39,769 nt of DNA from Flavobacteriaceae bacterium. GTDB taxonomy: Bacteria; Bacteroidota; Bacteroidia; Flavobacteriales; Flavobacteriaceae. Positions 1 to 8,986 of the stretch are shown in pieces. The stretch is from contig JAHQVM010000041.1 of assembly GCA_019634365.1 (NCBI GenBank), positions 1 through 39,769 of the forward strand. Reading direction: 5' to 3'. The notes beneath the pieces are model-generated. The model made no database searches and was not told where the DNA came from. It saw only the letters and a list, made by a program, of their open reading frames with translations. Position 1 is the stretch's first letter. Every line of letters begins with the position of its first letter. The translations under genes and the position numbers were made by a program.

Positions 1-1434
1 CACAATGAATGTACAGAATAGCAACTTGTAGACCATATCCGCAGTCTTTCCTCTTCCAAATAGGAACTTCCAGGATTGCAATCCATAATAAGACCAGGAT
101 ATCATTGTCGAGATTGCAAATAACACTACGGCTATGGTAAGGAATACATCCGAGAAGGGAATATATTGTGCAAAGGCTTTAGAAGTAATTCCTGCACCTT
201 CATAAGGCAAACCGTCAATAAATACACTTCCAGATCCATCTCCTCCATAATCGAAATAGCCTCCAAAGTTGAAGATAATAATAACGAGTGCAGTCATCGT
301 ACAGATAACCACTGTATCAATAAAAGGCTCCAATAAGGCCACAAGACCTTCGGAAGCTGAGTATTTTGTTTTCACGGCCGAGTGGGCAATAGAAGCAGAA
401 CCTGCTCCAGCTTCATTGGAAAATGCTGCCCTTTGAAACCCAACCAATAAGACGCCGATAACACTTCCTACCCCAATGGCAGTTGGGTTGAAAGCCTCTC
501 TAACAATCAATCCAATAGCATCATCAATAAAACTGAAGTTACTGAAGATGATGTAAAGACAGGCTACAATATACATTACAGCCATAAAGGGCACTACCTT
601 TTCGGTTACAGAAGCAATACGCTTAATTCCACCAATAATAATGATTCCAACCACAATAGCCATAACCACTCCTACAATGGCTCCAGCTGCTGTGCTTTCC
701 CAATTGAACATTTCTTTGATAACAATAGTGGCCTGGTTACTCTGTGCCGCATTTCCTCCTCCAAAGGAACCTCCAATACAGAAGACAGCAAATAATGCAG
801 CGGCAATTTTTCCTAGGGTCTTAAAACCTTTTTCTTTTAGTCCTTTTGATATATAGTACATAGGACCTCCGTAAACCGTACCATCTTCACCTACATCACG
901 ATACTGAACCCCTAGGGTACATTCTACGAATTTAGTCGACATCCCCAACAATCCACATACGATCATCCAGAAGGTCGCTCCGGGACCTCCCAAGGCAATT
1001 GCTAAAGCTACCCCTGCAATGTTTCCATTCCCAACGGTTCCTGAAACTGCAGTCGCCAGCGCTTGGAAGTGACTTACCTCACCTTCCTTACTCTCATCAC
1101 GAATCGTATCGCGAATATCACCATCTACTGCCGCATCAGGATCTCCCAATCCATGGCCTTCCAGTTCGTCGTACTTTCCGCGAACCGTATTGATGGCTTT
1201 TCCGAAATACCGAATGTTTGGGAATCCGAAAACCAGCGTAAAAAACGCCGCACTACCCACCAAGAGAATCAAAACGAATGGTACGCCCCCAATTTCGAAG
1301 AAAATAACCTGAGTTGCAATATCTGCAATAGGTTGAAAGGCTTGGTCAATTTTTTGATCGAGACCAACGTCTTCTTGTGCAAATGTTAAAAATGGGGAAA
1401 GTAAGGTTAGAAGTGAAAGAAGAAATTTCTTCAT
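1..1434 (-). CDS. Sodium:alanine (AGCS) symporter family protein, 3' end cut by window edge
   Basis: Inner-membrane cation-coupled amino-acid uptake, probably Na+ with alanine or glycine. The reverse strand reads open for 478 codons from an ATG at 1434 to the window edge, so the C-terminus is missing. A signal-like stretch at residues 1-19 ends in TFAQ, an N-terminal extension often seen on Bacteroidota members of this family. Family hallmarks are GTVGNGNIAGVALA near residue 132, GGPGATFWM near 149, and GMSTKFVE followed by LGVQYRD near 164-180. Many hydrophobic helices follow, and FSNEAGAGSA matches the conserved AGCS core. The exact substrate cannot be read from sequence. It is the only gene on this side whose downstream neighbours are out of view. 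Confidence 0.93.
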   Translation of the reverse strand, partial: MKKFLLSLLTLLSPFLTFAQEDVGLDQKIDQAFQPIADIATQVIFFEIGGVPFVLILLVGSAAFFTLVFGFPNIRYFGKAINTVRGKYDELEGHGLGDPDAAVDGDIRDTIRDESKEGEVSHFQALATAVSGTVGNGNIAGVALAIALGGPGATFWMIVCGLLGMSTKFVECTLGVQYRDVGEDGTVYGGPMYYISKGLKEKGFKTLGKIAAALFAVFCIGGSFGGGNAAQSNQATIVIKEMFNWESTAAGAIVGVVMAIVVGIIIIGGIKRIASVTEKVVPFMAVMYIVACLYIIFSNFSFIDDAIGLIVREAFNPTAIGVGSVIGVLLVGFQRAAFSNEAGAGSASIAHSAVKTKYSASEGLVALLEPFIDTVVICTMTALVIIIFNFGGYFDYGGDGSGSVFIDGLPYEGAGITSKAFAQYIPFSDVFLTIAVVLFAISTMISWSYYGLQSWKFLFGRGKTADMVYKLLFCTFIV

Positions 1435-1532
1435 ATTTGGATAGTTTGGTTATACTTCGGTTCGAAACGACAGGCAAGATGCTAAAAAAAATGGCGAATT
1501 CAAATTTTTGCTTCTTAATTTCTTAACCTTTC

Positions 1533-2543
1533 CTAAACATTGTAATGCTCCTTTAAACTTTCAATTTGATTGGGCCTTCCAATCACAATGAGTTTAGATC
1601 CTTTCTTTATTACAGTAGCGGGTTCTGGGTTCACAATATATTCCCCATCAGGCCCTTTATAACCAATGATAGAACAACCCGTCTTCTTTCTTAAATCCAA
1701 ATCGGTAATAGCCATTTCATGTCCGTCTACACAGATATTCTCAAAGGCAACTTGTTCCACATTAATACTATCCTGTTCACCTGAAACTGTTAGATTATCC
1801 AAGAACTCCACCAAATCTGGAACCACCACCAAAGATGCCATATGGTCGCCACCTATCCTATCGGGCATGATAACATTATCGGCTCCGGCTAACTTTAGCT
1901 TTTTATAACTCGTTTCCTCAGCTGCCCTACTAATAATCTGAAGATCTCCTTTAATCTGACGTGCAGAGAGTACCACAAACAAATTATCGGCATCGCTAGG
2001 CAAAGCACAAATAAGCGTACTGGCCCTTTCGATCCCAGCCTTATATAGCGTTTCATCTTCATCTGCATTGCCATGAACAAAAAGAACTTTTTCGTGAGAC
2101 GATTTTTCTATCACCTCTTCATCTTTCTCAACCACCACATAGGGTCTATTATAAGCATGTAGTTTTTGGGCGGCCTGTTTTCCATTCCTACCATACCCAC
2201 AAACAATGATGTGCTTTTGTAAGTTGTTGATTTTATTTTGCACTTTTTTCTTCCTTAGGTTACCAATATTGTTTTTACTCAGCATGTATTCCGAAACCTC
2301 CTTAATGGCATATCCCACAATAAAGATACTGGAAACTATGAGAACGGAGGTGAATATTTTTTCTGAAGGACTCAAGGGATGTACTTCGCCAAAACCTACT
2401 GTGGTTATGGTAATGATCGTCATATATATGGCATCGATCCAGGTAAAATCGTACATAAAAACAAAGCCCAAAACCCCAACGAAAAAAACAATGAGGAGTA
2501 ATAGCAATGCCCTTAAAATCCTGGATCTGAAAAAACCATTCAT
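1533..2543 (-). CDS. Two-TM potassium channel with RCK (TrkA-N/TrkA-C) domains
   Basis: A 336-residue ligand-gated K+ channel subunit of the MthK/Kch type. TM1 spans about residues 11-30, the pore loop carries the selectivity filter TVGFG (48-52), and TM2 spans about 63-81. A cytoplasmic RCK domain begins near 111 with the Rossmann motif GYGRNG (116-121) and an acidic residue after the second strand (VVVEKDEE), typical of NAD(H) or nucleotide binding. A TrkA-C-like regulatory lobe fills about 260-336. The filter has GFG rather than GYG, a substitution known in K+ channels. Its ATG overlaps the TGA of the upstream PspC-like gene (ATGA at 2540-2543), implying translational coupling. The ligand is not predictable. 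Confidence 0.92.
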   Translation of the reverse strand: MNGFFRSRILRALLLLLIVFFVGVLGFVFMYDFTWIDAIYMTIITITTVGFGEVHPLSPSEKIFTSVLIVSSIFIVGYAIKEVSEYMLSKNNIGNLRKKKVQNKINNLQKHIIVCGYGRNGKQAAQKLHAYNRPYVVVEKDEEVIEKSSHEKVLFVHGNADEDETLYKAGIERASTLICALPSDADNLFVVLSARQIKGDLQIISRAAEETSYKKLKLAGADNVIMPDRIGGDHMASLVVVPDLVEFLDNLTVSGEQDSINVEQVAFENICVDGHEMAITDLDLRKKTGCSIIGYKGPDGEYIVNPEPATVIKKGSKLIVIGRPNQIESLKEHYNV

Positions 2544-2770
2544 AAATCGAATACTGAAGTTCTCTTTGTATACACCAAGTCCTTAAGCTTCAGCCAAAAT
2601 GCCAACGTGAGATAAATGGCAAACCCCGCTCCCAAGGTGGCAAAGGATACATATATAAAGAAAAGCCGTACGCTTTTTGCACGCATCCCCAAACGATCTG
2701 CCAATCGGGAGCACACGTAATACCCATGCTTTTCGAAATAATGCCTTATGTTATAAATGAACTGAAGCAT
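2540..2770 (-). CDS. Short PspC-like membrane protein
   Basis: A 76-residue protein consisting essentially of one PspC-type domain. The N-terminal half (YVCSRLADRLGMRAKSVRL, about 20-38) resembles the usual 'GVCGGLAEYFGID...VRL' block, and a hydrophobic membrane segment spans about 40-62. PspC proteins are inner-membrane components of envelope-stress systems, but this short form lacks any sensor or leucine-zipper domain. It lies 9 bp downstream of the DUF2851 gene and overlaps the K+ channel start by 4 bp, so it probably belongs to one transcript with both. A direct structural or regulatory link with the channel is inference from gene order only. Confidence 0.8.
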   Translation of the reverse strand: MLQFIYNIRHYFEKHGYYVCSRLADRLGMRAKSVRLFFIYVSFATLGAGFAIYLTLAFWLKLKDLVYTKRTSVFDL

Positions 2771-2779
2771 GCTTGCAAA

Positions 2780-4054
2780 TTACTGCTTTTTCAGCAAAGT
2801 ATTACCCACCTCACAGTGCAGACATTTGTACCGATCGCAATAACAACTTTTCAATTGCAGCAACGCTTGACTTTGGAGGGCACTATCCTCCATCTTCCGG
2901 AGGCTGCGGTACCGTTTTACAATAGCATTATCCTCTGCCCTAATCTGCGTTGCCATGTTCACTAATTGTTCCGAAACCTCTTTACCATGGTGTTTGGCAT
3001 AACAGTATTTCATGGGGATAACCGTGTTAATGATCAGTAGATCAATAAAACGTTTTGAAAGGCTTTTTTTTCGACTAGCCGAGGGCACTCCGAAGTTGTA
3101 GTGGGCATCCCAATAATGGGTTGCAGATACCGAAAAGCAATCCCTAATTCCCTCGAGGGAATCGCTGTTCATAAGATTCGAAAACAAATGAGGGCGCCCA
3201 GACAATAAAGAAGCCAATTGGGAAATTCGAATCGTTGGAAAATTAGGAGGGCGCAAACGAAAAAACATGGGTGCAATAATTCCTGTATTATCTAGGTCGT
3301 GTTTCAATTTCAAGTACGTGTAGGTATCTTGCAAATTTTCGTAGTAGGCACAATACACCTCTCCTTCCAGCATGTTCAACTGCCCCATGAATAGCGCTTC
3401 CAGGGTTAAGGGAGCATCGCTGCATTTTCGAACCACACTGTAACCCAAGGATTGCGCCATACTCAGAAATGAGGCTCCATTCACTTTTAGGCCGAAGTTT
3501 TTACTCAACATCCTAAAAAAAACACCTTCCCAATGGTTGGCCGATTGTTCCAATGCCTCCTCTATATTGCGCGCCTTCGCCTCCAATCGCTCGAAGAATA
3601 AACGGTCCAACCACAGCTGCATGGGCAATTCATCTACCGAACCAAATTGGGGTTCGCAAGGGATCCACCGGTCCTTACCTTTCATCAATCGATTGTAGTT
3701 ATTCAATAAGTGTGCATTTACACGATCTTTGAGCACCAGCACCGGAACCGGATCTCCATTACTTCGATATACTTCCGAATCGTGATTCCAGACCACATGT
3801 AAAATCACATTGTCGTATTGTGAATTTTTTTCGTGTCCGTGCTGATACCAATCTGAAGAGGAAAGATGGATCTCAATATTCCCAATCCAGATTTGTTGGT
3901 CAATCTTGATTTTGGCCACTAAGAAATCTGGACCCGCATCGAAATTATGGGTTCCTACCGATAGCACCTGAATCGATTCGCCAGATTGCGTAATTAATTG
4001 ATGGGAGGAAAACTTCTGAAATTTCCACACATAATGAAGAAAATCTTCCTGCAT
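2780..4054 (-). CDS. DUF2851 family protein
   Basis: A 424-residue soluble protein of a family widespread in Bacteroidota and without an assigned function. The start is placed at the ATG at 4054 (MQEDFLHYVW), which matches the usual beginning of the family; the frame is open two codons further to a TTG. Recognisable blocks are DAGPDFLVAKI and GNIEIHLSSSDW near the N-terminus, then VILHVVWNHD. The C-terminus carries a cysteine-rich CYCDRYKCLHCEVG, which looks like a small metal-binding knuckle (Cys residues near 408-419). No signal peptide or membrane helix is evident. It is first of a likely three-gene run with the PspC-like protein and the K+ channel, and lies 87 bp after the cysteine-synthase-type gene. 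Confidence 0.9.
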   Translation of the reverse strand: MQEDFLHYVWKFQKFSSHQLITQSGESIQVLSVGTHNFDAGPDFLVAKIKIDQQIWIGNIEIHLSSSDWYQHGHEKNSQYDNVILHVVWNHDSEVYRSNGDPVPVLVLKDRVNAHLLNNYNRLMKGKDRWIPCEPQFGSVDELPMQLWLDRLFFERLEAKARNIEEALEQSANHWEGVFFRMLSKNFGLKVNGASFLSMAQSLGYSVVRKCSDAPLTLEALFMGQLNMLEGEVYCAYYENLQDTYTYLKLKHDLDNTGIIAPMFFRLRPPNFPTIRISQLASLLSGRPHLFSNLMNSDSLEGIRDCFSVSATHYWDAHYNFGVPSASRKKSLSKRFIDLLIINTVIPMKYCYAKHHGKEVSEQLVNMATQIRAEDNAIVKRYRSLRKMEDSALQSQALLQLKSCYCDRYKCLHCEVGNTLLKKQ

Positions 4055-4141
4055 TTGCAAAAGATTAAATAGTTATGTGGGGAGTATGTGTTTCTAAGGT
4101 AGTAAAAACTTTGCTAAGCGTAGTAAGGAAATAGTATATTT

Positions 4142-5122
4142 CTACTCTATGTAGCCCATTTTGCGCATCCAATCATCATTGAACATTTTACCGACGTAGC
4201 GACTCCCATGGTCATGGAATAATACCACTACCACATCGTCCTCGTTAAAATGCTCCTTTAATTGCAATACCCCTTTCATGGCGGCACCGGCAGAATTCCC
4301 CAAAAACATACCCTCTTCCTTGGCCAGTTTTTGAGTGTACACGGCGGCATCCTTATCGGTCACCTTAGTAAATCCATCAATAATTTCGAAGTTTACATTT
4401 TCAGGAAGGATATCTTCTCCAATTCCTTCGGTGACATAAGGATAGATTTCTTTCTCATCGAAGATTCCCGTTTCGTGATACTTTTTGAATACACTTCCGT
4501 AGGTATCGATACCCCAAACCTTTACATTGGGATTATTCTCTTTTAGATACTTACCCACTCCACTAATGGTTCCTCCGGTTCCAACTCCCACCACAAAATG
4601 GGTTACCTTCCCATCAGTCTGTTTCCAAATTTCTGGCCCAGTACTTTCGTAATGTGCTTTCGCGTTGCTGGGATTATCATACTGATTTACATACCAACTA
4701 TTGGGAGTTTCTTTTGCCAATCGCGCCGCAGTCGAATAATATGATCTTGGATCTTCGGGCTCTACATCGGTAGGGCAAACCACTACTTCGCTGCCTACTG
4801 CTTTCAAGATATCAACCTTTTCCTTGCTTTGCTTATCGGTAGTAACACATACCATCTTGTAACCCTTAACGATCGCAGCAAGCGCCAATCCCATCCCTGT
4901 ATTTCCGCTGGTTCCCTCAACGATGGTTCCCCCAGGTTGAAGGCGGCCATCGGCTTCAGCATCTTCGATCATTTTTAATGCCATACGATCCTTCACAGAA
5001 TTTCCCGGATTGAAGGTTTCATATTTGGCCAATACCAGACAGGGAAGTTCTTCAGCCAGTTTATTGATTTTTACCAATGGGGTGTTCCCGATGGTTTCGA
5101 GGATGTTTTTAGCGTATTCCAT
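4142..5122 (-). CDS. PLP-dependent cysteine synthase / cystathionine beta-synthase family enzyme
   Basis: A 326-residue fold-type II PLP enzyme, cytoplasmic, performing beta-replacement on an activated serine in cysteine or cystathionine metabolism. The PLP lysine is K44 in NPGNSVKDR, the phosphate/substrate loop is TSGNTG at about 71-76, and the phosphate-binding glycine loop is GVGTGGT at about 179-185. It ends after the catalytic domain, without CBS regulatory domains. The start at 5122 (MEYAKNILETIGNTPLV) is chosen over an upstream in-frame start at 5188, because a TAnnTTTG promoter element lies at 5142-5149, between the two. Cysteine synthase versus cystathionine beta-synthase cannot be settled by eye. 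Confidence 0.9.
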   Translation of the reverse strand: MEYAKNILETIGNTPLVKINKLAEELPCLVLAKYETFNPGNSVKDRMALKMIEDAEADGRLQPGGTIVEGTSGNTGMGLALAAIVKGYKMVCVTTDKQSKEKVDILKAVGSEVVVCPTDVEPEDPRSYYSTAARLAKETPNSWYVNQYDNPSNAKAHYESTGPEIWKQTDGKVTHFVVGVGTGGTISGVGKYLKENNPNVKVWGIDTYGSVFKKYHETGIFDEKEIYPYVTEGIGEDILPENVNFEIIDGFTKVTDKDAAVYTQKLAKEEGMFLGNSAGAAMKGVLQLKEHFNEDDVVVVLFHDHGSRYVGKMFNDDWMRKMGYIE

Positions 5123-5141
5123 AGTGATTCGTTCTGCGGCG

Positions 5142-5149
5142 CAAAAGTA
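5142..5149 (-). promoter_or_regulatory. Bacteroidota -7 promoter element (TACTTTTG) for the cysteine-synthase-type gene
   Basis: On the minus strand this matches the TAnnTTTG consensus exactly and ends 19 bp before the ATG at 5122. It excludes the longer reading frame as a translated start. No convincing -33 TTG was found at normal spacing. Confidence 0.6.
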
Positions 5150-5190
5150 CGAAACCCAAATCGATTTTTTGGGTCCAATGAACTTCAAAT

Positions 5191-6426
5191 TTATTCGAAT
5201 CGAATTGCCTTTACTGGGGAGATTTTTGTAACGAAATAGGAAGGTACCAAAAGCATGATCAGACAGAGTGCTAAGGTTCCCACATTCAGCAAAAGTATAT
5301 GAAAGCCATCAAAATGGATGGGAGCCTCGGTTACGTAATAAGTTTCGGGATCCAGGGAAATTACCTTACCAAATTTCTGAATGAGTAGTAAGCCTATCCC
5401 TACCAAATTACCCCAAAACAACCCGATGCACACAATATAAGCCGCATTGTACAAAAACACTTTACGCACACTCCAATCGCTGCTGCCTATGGCCTTTAAA
5501 ATGCCTATCATTTGGGTTCGTTCTAAAATGAGAACCAAAAGTGCCGTAATCATATTGATCCCTGCAATTAGGATCATTATGCCCACAATGAGAATAATGT
5601 TGAAATCGAACAGGTCGAGCCATTCGAAAATAGTGTAATACTTGTCCCTAATGGTTAACGAGTCCATGTTACTCGGGATTTCCTCATACACAACATTCCC
5701 AACTTCCTGAATCTTATCGAAATCTGAGACGAACAATTCGAAAGCCCCAATTTGATGTTCTCCCCAATTGTTAAGGCGTTGCACATGGCGTATATCGGCA
5801 ATGAGAAATTGTTCATCGAACTGTTGAAAACCGCTACTGTATATGCCTACGATTGTAAATCCGCGGCTACGGGCTTTCTGAGTCTTCCCTTCCTGAAGGA
5901 AAAAAGTATTTACCCGATCCCCCAATTGAAAGCCCAAACGGTTTGCATGGTATTTGGAGATCAATATTTCATCATTCAAGTTCCCAGAAAAATCTGGAAT
6001 CCGCCCTTCCTTGAGGTATTCATCAAAAAAGCCCCATTTAAAATCGGTTCCCACTCCTTTGACAACGACACCTTCAAAATCGGTTTCTGTGCGGATCACC
6101 CCACCCTTTAAAGCAACTGCCTGAATGTGGTCGATGCCTTCAGCCAAATTGAATTCTGGATAGAACCCTTGATCCTTTAAAATAGGCGCCTGCGAATCAT
6201 TGGAGAAATTAGTGTCGTAATTGGTAATGAGAATATCCCCGTTGAAAGCCGATACTTTCTCACGTATCTTTTTTTGCAGACCAACTCCCGTAGCCATAGA
6301 AACCATCATGATGGCTAACCCCAAGGCGATGGCAGTAATGGCGATTTTTATAATTGGGGCCGAAATACTACTTTTATAATCCTTGGAAGCCACGATACGG
6401 CGGGCAACAAAATATTCGAAATTCAC
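5191..6426 (-). CDS. LolC/LolE-type ABC transporter permease (FtsX-like family)
   Basis: A 411-residue inner-membrane permease of the MacB/LolCDE class, involved in extracting lipoproteins or other envelope substrates with a separate ATPase. TM1 is at about 26-48, followed by a large periplasmic domain (about 50-270). Three TM segments then come near 273-300, 325-350 and 375-400, the standard FtsX-domain order. The start is a GTG at 6426, giving a terminus (xNFEYFVARRI) of the kind expected for this family; no upstream ATG fits. It is divergent from the NamZ-like gene with only 9 bp between the starts. No ATPase gene is adjacent. The FtsE-like ATPase at 17660 is too far away to be assumed a partner. 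Confidence 0.9.
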   Translation of the reverse strand: MNFEYFVARRIVASKDYKSSISAPIIKIAITAIALGLAIMMVSMATGVGLQKKIREKVSAFNGDILITNYDTNFSNDSQAPILKDQGFYPEFNLAEGIDHIQAVALKGGVIRTETDFEGVVVKGVGTDFKWGFFDEYLKEGRIPDFSGNLNDEILISKYHANRLGFQLGDRVNTFFLQEGKTQKARSRGFTIVGIYSSGFQQFDEQFLIADIRHVQRLNNWGEHQIGAFELFVSDFDKIQEVGNVVYEEIPSNMDSLTIRDKYYTIFEWLDLFDFNIILIVGIMILIAGINMITALLVLILERTQMIGILKAIGSSDWSVRKVFLYNAAYIVCIGLFWGNLVGIGLLLIQKFGKVISLDPETYYVTEAPIHFDGFHILLLNVGTLALCLIMLLVPSYFVTKISPVKAIRFE

Positions 6427-6435
6427 GGAGTACTT

Positions 6436-7737
6436 ATGCGATTATCTTTTTTCAAAAATACACTATTAATTGTTCTACCTCTAACGATGTTCCTTTGTTT
6501 TTCTTGTGGCAGTGGAAGTGGAAAGCAAGATGACTCAGACAAGAAACAAAGTGAATTGGTAATTCATGAAACGGTTGAAATTCAGAATGAAGAAAAAGAG
6601 ATTCGCATAGGGGCCAACAGATACGATGTCTATTTAGAATTGCTGAAAGGAAAAAAGATGGGAGTTGTTGCGAATCAGACATCCCGTATGATGGTAAATA
6701 TTGTCCATTCCAATGAGGGGCAAAAATTGAAGCATTTGGAAATGCATTTAGTAGATTATCTTCATGAAAACAATGCTATAAAGGTTGAAAAAGTCTTCTC
6801 GCCCGAACACGGTTTCCGTGGAAAGGCAGACGCGGGCGAACATGTCCAGGACGGCATCGATAAAAAGACAGGAATCCCTATTCTTTCGCTACATGGTAAA
6901 AGCAAAAAGCCCACTCCCACTCAAATGAAGGGATTGGATGTAGTGGTGTTCGACATACAGGATGTGGGAGTTCGGTTTTACACCTATATTTCGACCATGC
7001 ATTATGTAATGGAAGCCTGTGCCGAAGCTGGCATTCCCTTTATGGTTTTGGATCGTCCCAACCCCAATGGACATTATATTGATGGTCCCACCATGAAAAA
7101 AGAACACACCAGTTTTTTGGGGATGCATCCCATTCCTATGGTTCATGGAATGACCATTGGCGAATACGCACAGATGATCAACGGAGAAGGATGGCTGTCG
7201 GATGGTTTGAAATGTGACCTTACGGTAATTACGATGGAAAATTATACCCACGACACCTTCTATTCGGTTCCGGTACGACCATCGCCCAATTTACCCAATG
7301 ATACCGCTATCAACCTTTATCCCAGTTTGGGATTACTGGAGGGCACCAACCTCAACGCGGGACGCGGGACGGAAATGCAATTTCAGTTGATTGGCTCGCC
7401 GCACCTTCCGAAAGATAAATATACCTACGCCTATACGCCTCAGCCCAACTTTGGTTCCAAATACCCGAAGCATAGAGATGTGGAATGCAATGGCCTGGAT
7501 TTAAGGGAAATCCCACGAATGAAACGCGTGGACCTTACTTGGATCATTGATGCCTACCGAAATCATGAAAAGAAGGAAGACTTCTTCAATACGAATAACT
7601 TCACGACCCATGCGGGAACCGAAGAACTTCAAAAACAAATTGAACAGGGCTATACCATGCGGGAAATCAGGAAAACTTGGTTGAAGGACTTAGAGGCCTT
7701 CAAAAAAATCCGCTCCAAGTATCTGTTGTACGATTAA
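6436..7737 (+). CDS. namZ: NamZ-type exo-beta-N-acetylmuramidase (DUF1343), lipoprotein
   Basis: A 433-residue predicted lipoprotein. A hydrophobic signal runs about 8-22 and the lipid cysteine is probably C24 (CFSCGSG), followed by a Lys/Asp/Ser-rich linker to about residue 50. The DUF1343 domain covers the rest. Characterised family members remove terminal MurNAc from peptidoglycan fragments. The expected catalytic glutamate sits in SPEHGFRG (E124), with GVRFYTY, DRPNPNG and the PSPNLP block also present. Full length for the family. The acidic stretch after the lipid cysteine could act as a surface-export signal, but that is inference. It is divergent from the permease gene, and its last 4 bp overlap the convergent YkgJ-like gene. 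Confidence 0.9.
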   Translation: MRLSFFKNTLLIVLPLTMFLCFSCGSGSGKQDDSDKKQSELVIHETVEIQNEEKEIRIGANRYDVYLELLKGKKMGVVANQTSRMMVNIVHSNEGQKLKHLEMHLVDYLHENNAIKVEKVFSPEHGFRGKADAGEHVQDGIDKKTGIPILSLHGKSKKPTPTQMKGLDVVVFDIQDVGVRFYTYISTMHYVMEACAEAGIPFMVLDRPNPNGHYIDGPTMKKEHTSFLGMHPIPMVHGMTIGEYAQMINGEGWLSDGLKCDLTVITMENYTHDTFYSVPVRPSPNLPNDTAINLYPSLGLLEGTNLNAGRGTEMQFQLIGSPHLPKDKYTYAYTPQPNFGSKYPKHRDVECNGLDLREIPRMKRVDLTWIIDAYRNHEKKEDFFNTNNFTTHAGTEELQKQIEQGYTMREIRKTWLKDLEAFKKIRSKYLLYD

Positions 7738-8228
7738 TGGGGAAGACGCTTTTTCATTTCCTCCACAATATTGAAGGCAGCTGGGCAAATGGCTACGTTC
7801 TTTAAGGTAAGATTGGAAATTTGCTGAAACTTCTTCCGATCCGTATGCGGGAATTCACGACACGCCTTGGGCCGTACCTCATAAATGCTACAGTAGTTGT
7901 CGGCCCCTAAAAATGTACAAGGCACTTGCTGCAATACATAATCCCCTTCTTCATCCACACGGAGATAGGTTTCCACGAATTGCTGTTCTTTCATTCGAAA
8001 ATGCTTTGCAATTCGCTGCACGTCCTTGTCGGTAAATAATGGCCCTGTGGTTTTACAGCAATTGGCACATTCCAAACAATCGGTTCTTTCGAATTCGGCC
8101 TCATGCAATTCCTGCATAAGGCGATCCAACTGTTTGGGAGGACGTTTCTTTAGCTTGGCAAAGAACTTTTTGTTCTCAGTATGTTTTTCCTTGGCACGCT
8201 GCGGAAGTTGTTTCAGGATTTCATCCAT
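7734..8228 (-). CDS. YkgJ family cysteine-cluster protein
   Basis: A 164-residue cytoplasmic protein of the CxxCxxCC zinc/iron-chelating family (formerly UPF0153). The signature is CLECANCC (C51, C54, C57, C58), followed by CTFLG (C104), YCSIYEVRPKACREFP (C113, C123), which completes the usual metal-ligand set. The N-terminal 48 residues are Lys/Glu-rich and probably helical. The molecular role of the family is not established. It is convergent with the muramidase gene (4-bp overlap) and divergent from the methyltransferase gene, whose ATG is 38 bp away. Confidence 0.9.
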   Translation of the reverse strand: MDEILKQLPQRAKEKHTENKKFFAKLKKRPPKQLDRLMQELHEAEFERTDCLECANCCKTTGPLFTDKDVQRIAKHFRMKEQQFVETYLRVDEEGDYVLQQVPCTFLGADNYCSIYEVRPKACREFPHTDRKKFQQISNLTLKNVAICPAAFNIVEEMKKRLPH

Positions 8229-8266
8229 AGATCAAATGTAAAAATACGATCTTTGTCACCCAAGAG

Positions 8267-8986
8267 ATGGAAGATATTTTCGGCAAAGCACTATTAGATT
8301 ATCATTCGGGGAATTATTCGGAAGACCCGATTACGGAAACCACTATTTCGGAAGCGGACGAAATGCCGCTTTCTTATTTATTTCGATCGTATTCTGAAAT
8401 GCCCAAATTGGAACGGCTTGCTTTGCAAAAGGCCCATGGCCAAATTCTGGACGTGGGCTGTGGATCGGGAAGTCATGCTCTCTACCTTCAGGAAAAAGGA
8501 ATGGACGTTACTGCCATCGATATTTCTGAAGGTGCCGTGAAAGTGACTCAAAATCGCGGAGTTGAAAAAGCTTTCAAAAAACATGTGTTGGAACTTAGTG
8601 ACGGGCCTTTCGATACCCTTTTATTACTTATGAACGGTACGGGAATTTTTGAAACCATTTCGAAAGTCCCATCCTACCTGGGTCATCTAAAAACACTCCT
8701 AAAACCTGGCGGACAAATCCTTATCGATTCGAGTGATCTGCAGTATATGTTCGATACCACTGAAGAAGGAGGAATCTGGGTTCCTGCCGATCGCTATTAT
8801 GGAGAACTGAAGTTCACCATTTCCCACAAAGGAGCTACAAGCGAACCTTTCGATTGGCTCTATCTTGACCCAAATTTATTCGAAAAATTAGCCGTAGAAA
8901 ACGGATTTAACTTTGAAGTTTTGTCGCACGGGGAACACTACGACTATTTGGCCCGGCTTACTGTTGCGGAATATAACCGCTCTTAA
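8267..8986 (+). CDS. Class I SAM-dependent methyltransferase
   Basis: A 239-residue cytoplasmic methyltransferase. Motif I is ILDVGCGSGSHAL at about 61-73, the acidic strand-2 end is VTAIDIS at about 83-89, and motif III is GGQILIDSSD near 147. No targeting signal is present. The substrate is not identifiable, and the neighbours do not form a pathway with it. Its 3' end overlaps the convergent DUF2059 gene by 29 bp. A near-consensus promoter (GATCTTTG, first base off from TAnnTTTG) precedes the ATG. Confidence 0.85.
   Translation: MEDIFGKALLDYHSGNYSEDPITETTISEADEMPLSYLFRSYSEMPKLERLALQKAHGQILDVGCGSGSHALYLQEKGMDVTAIDISEGAVKVTQNRGVEKAFKKHVLELSDGPFDTLLLLMNGTGIFETISKVPSYLGHLKTLLKPGGQILIDSSDLQYMFDTTEEGGIWVPADRYYGELKFTISHKGATSEPFDWLYLDPNLFEKLAVENGFNFEVLSHGEHYDYLARLTVAEYNRS

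Noticed and set aside
5123-5188. N-terminal extension of the cysteine-synthase-type enzyme
   Set aside because: The extension covers the promoter element at 5142-5149 and does not match the family's beginning.
7734-7737. Four-base overlap of convergent muramidase and YkgJ genes as a regulatory device
   Set aside because: Short convergent overlaps are common in this compact genome (also 8958-8986 and 25197-25200).
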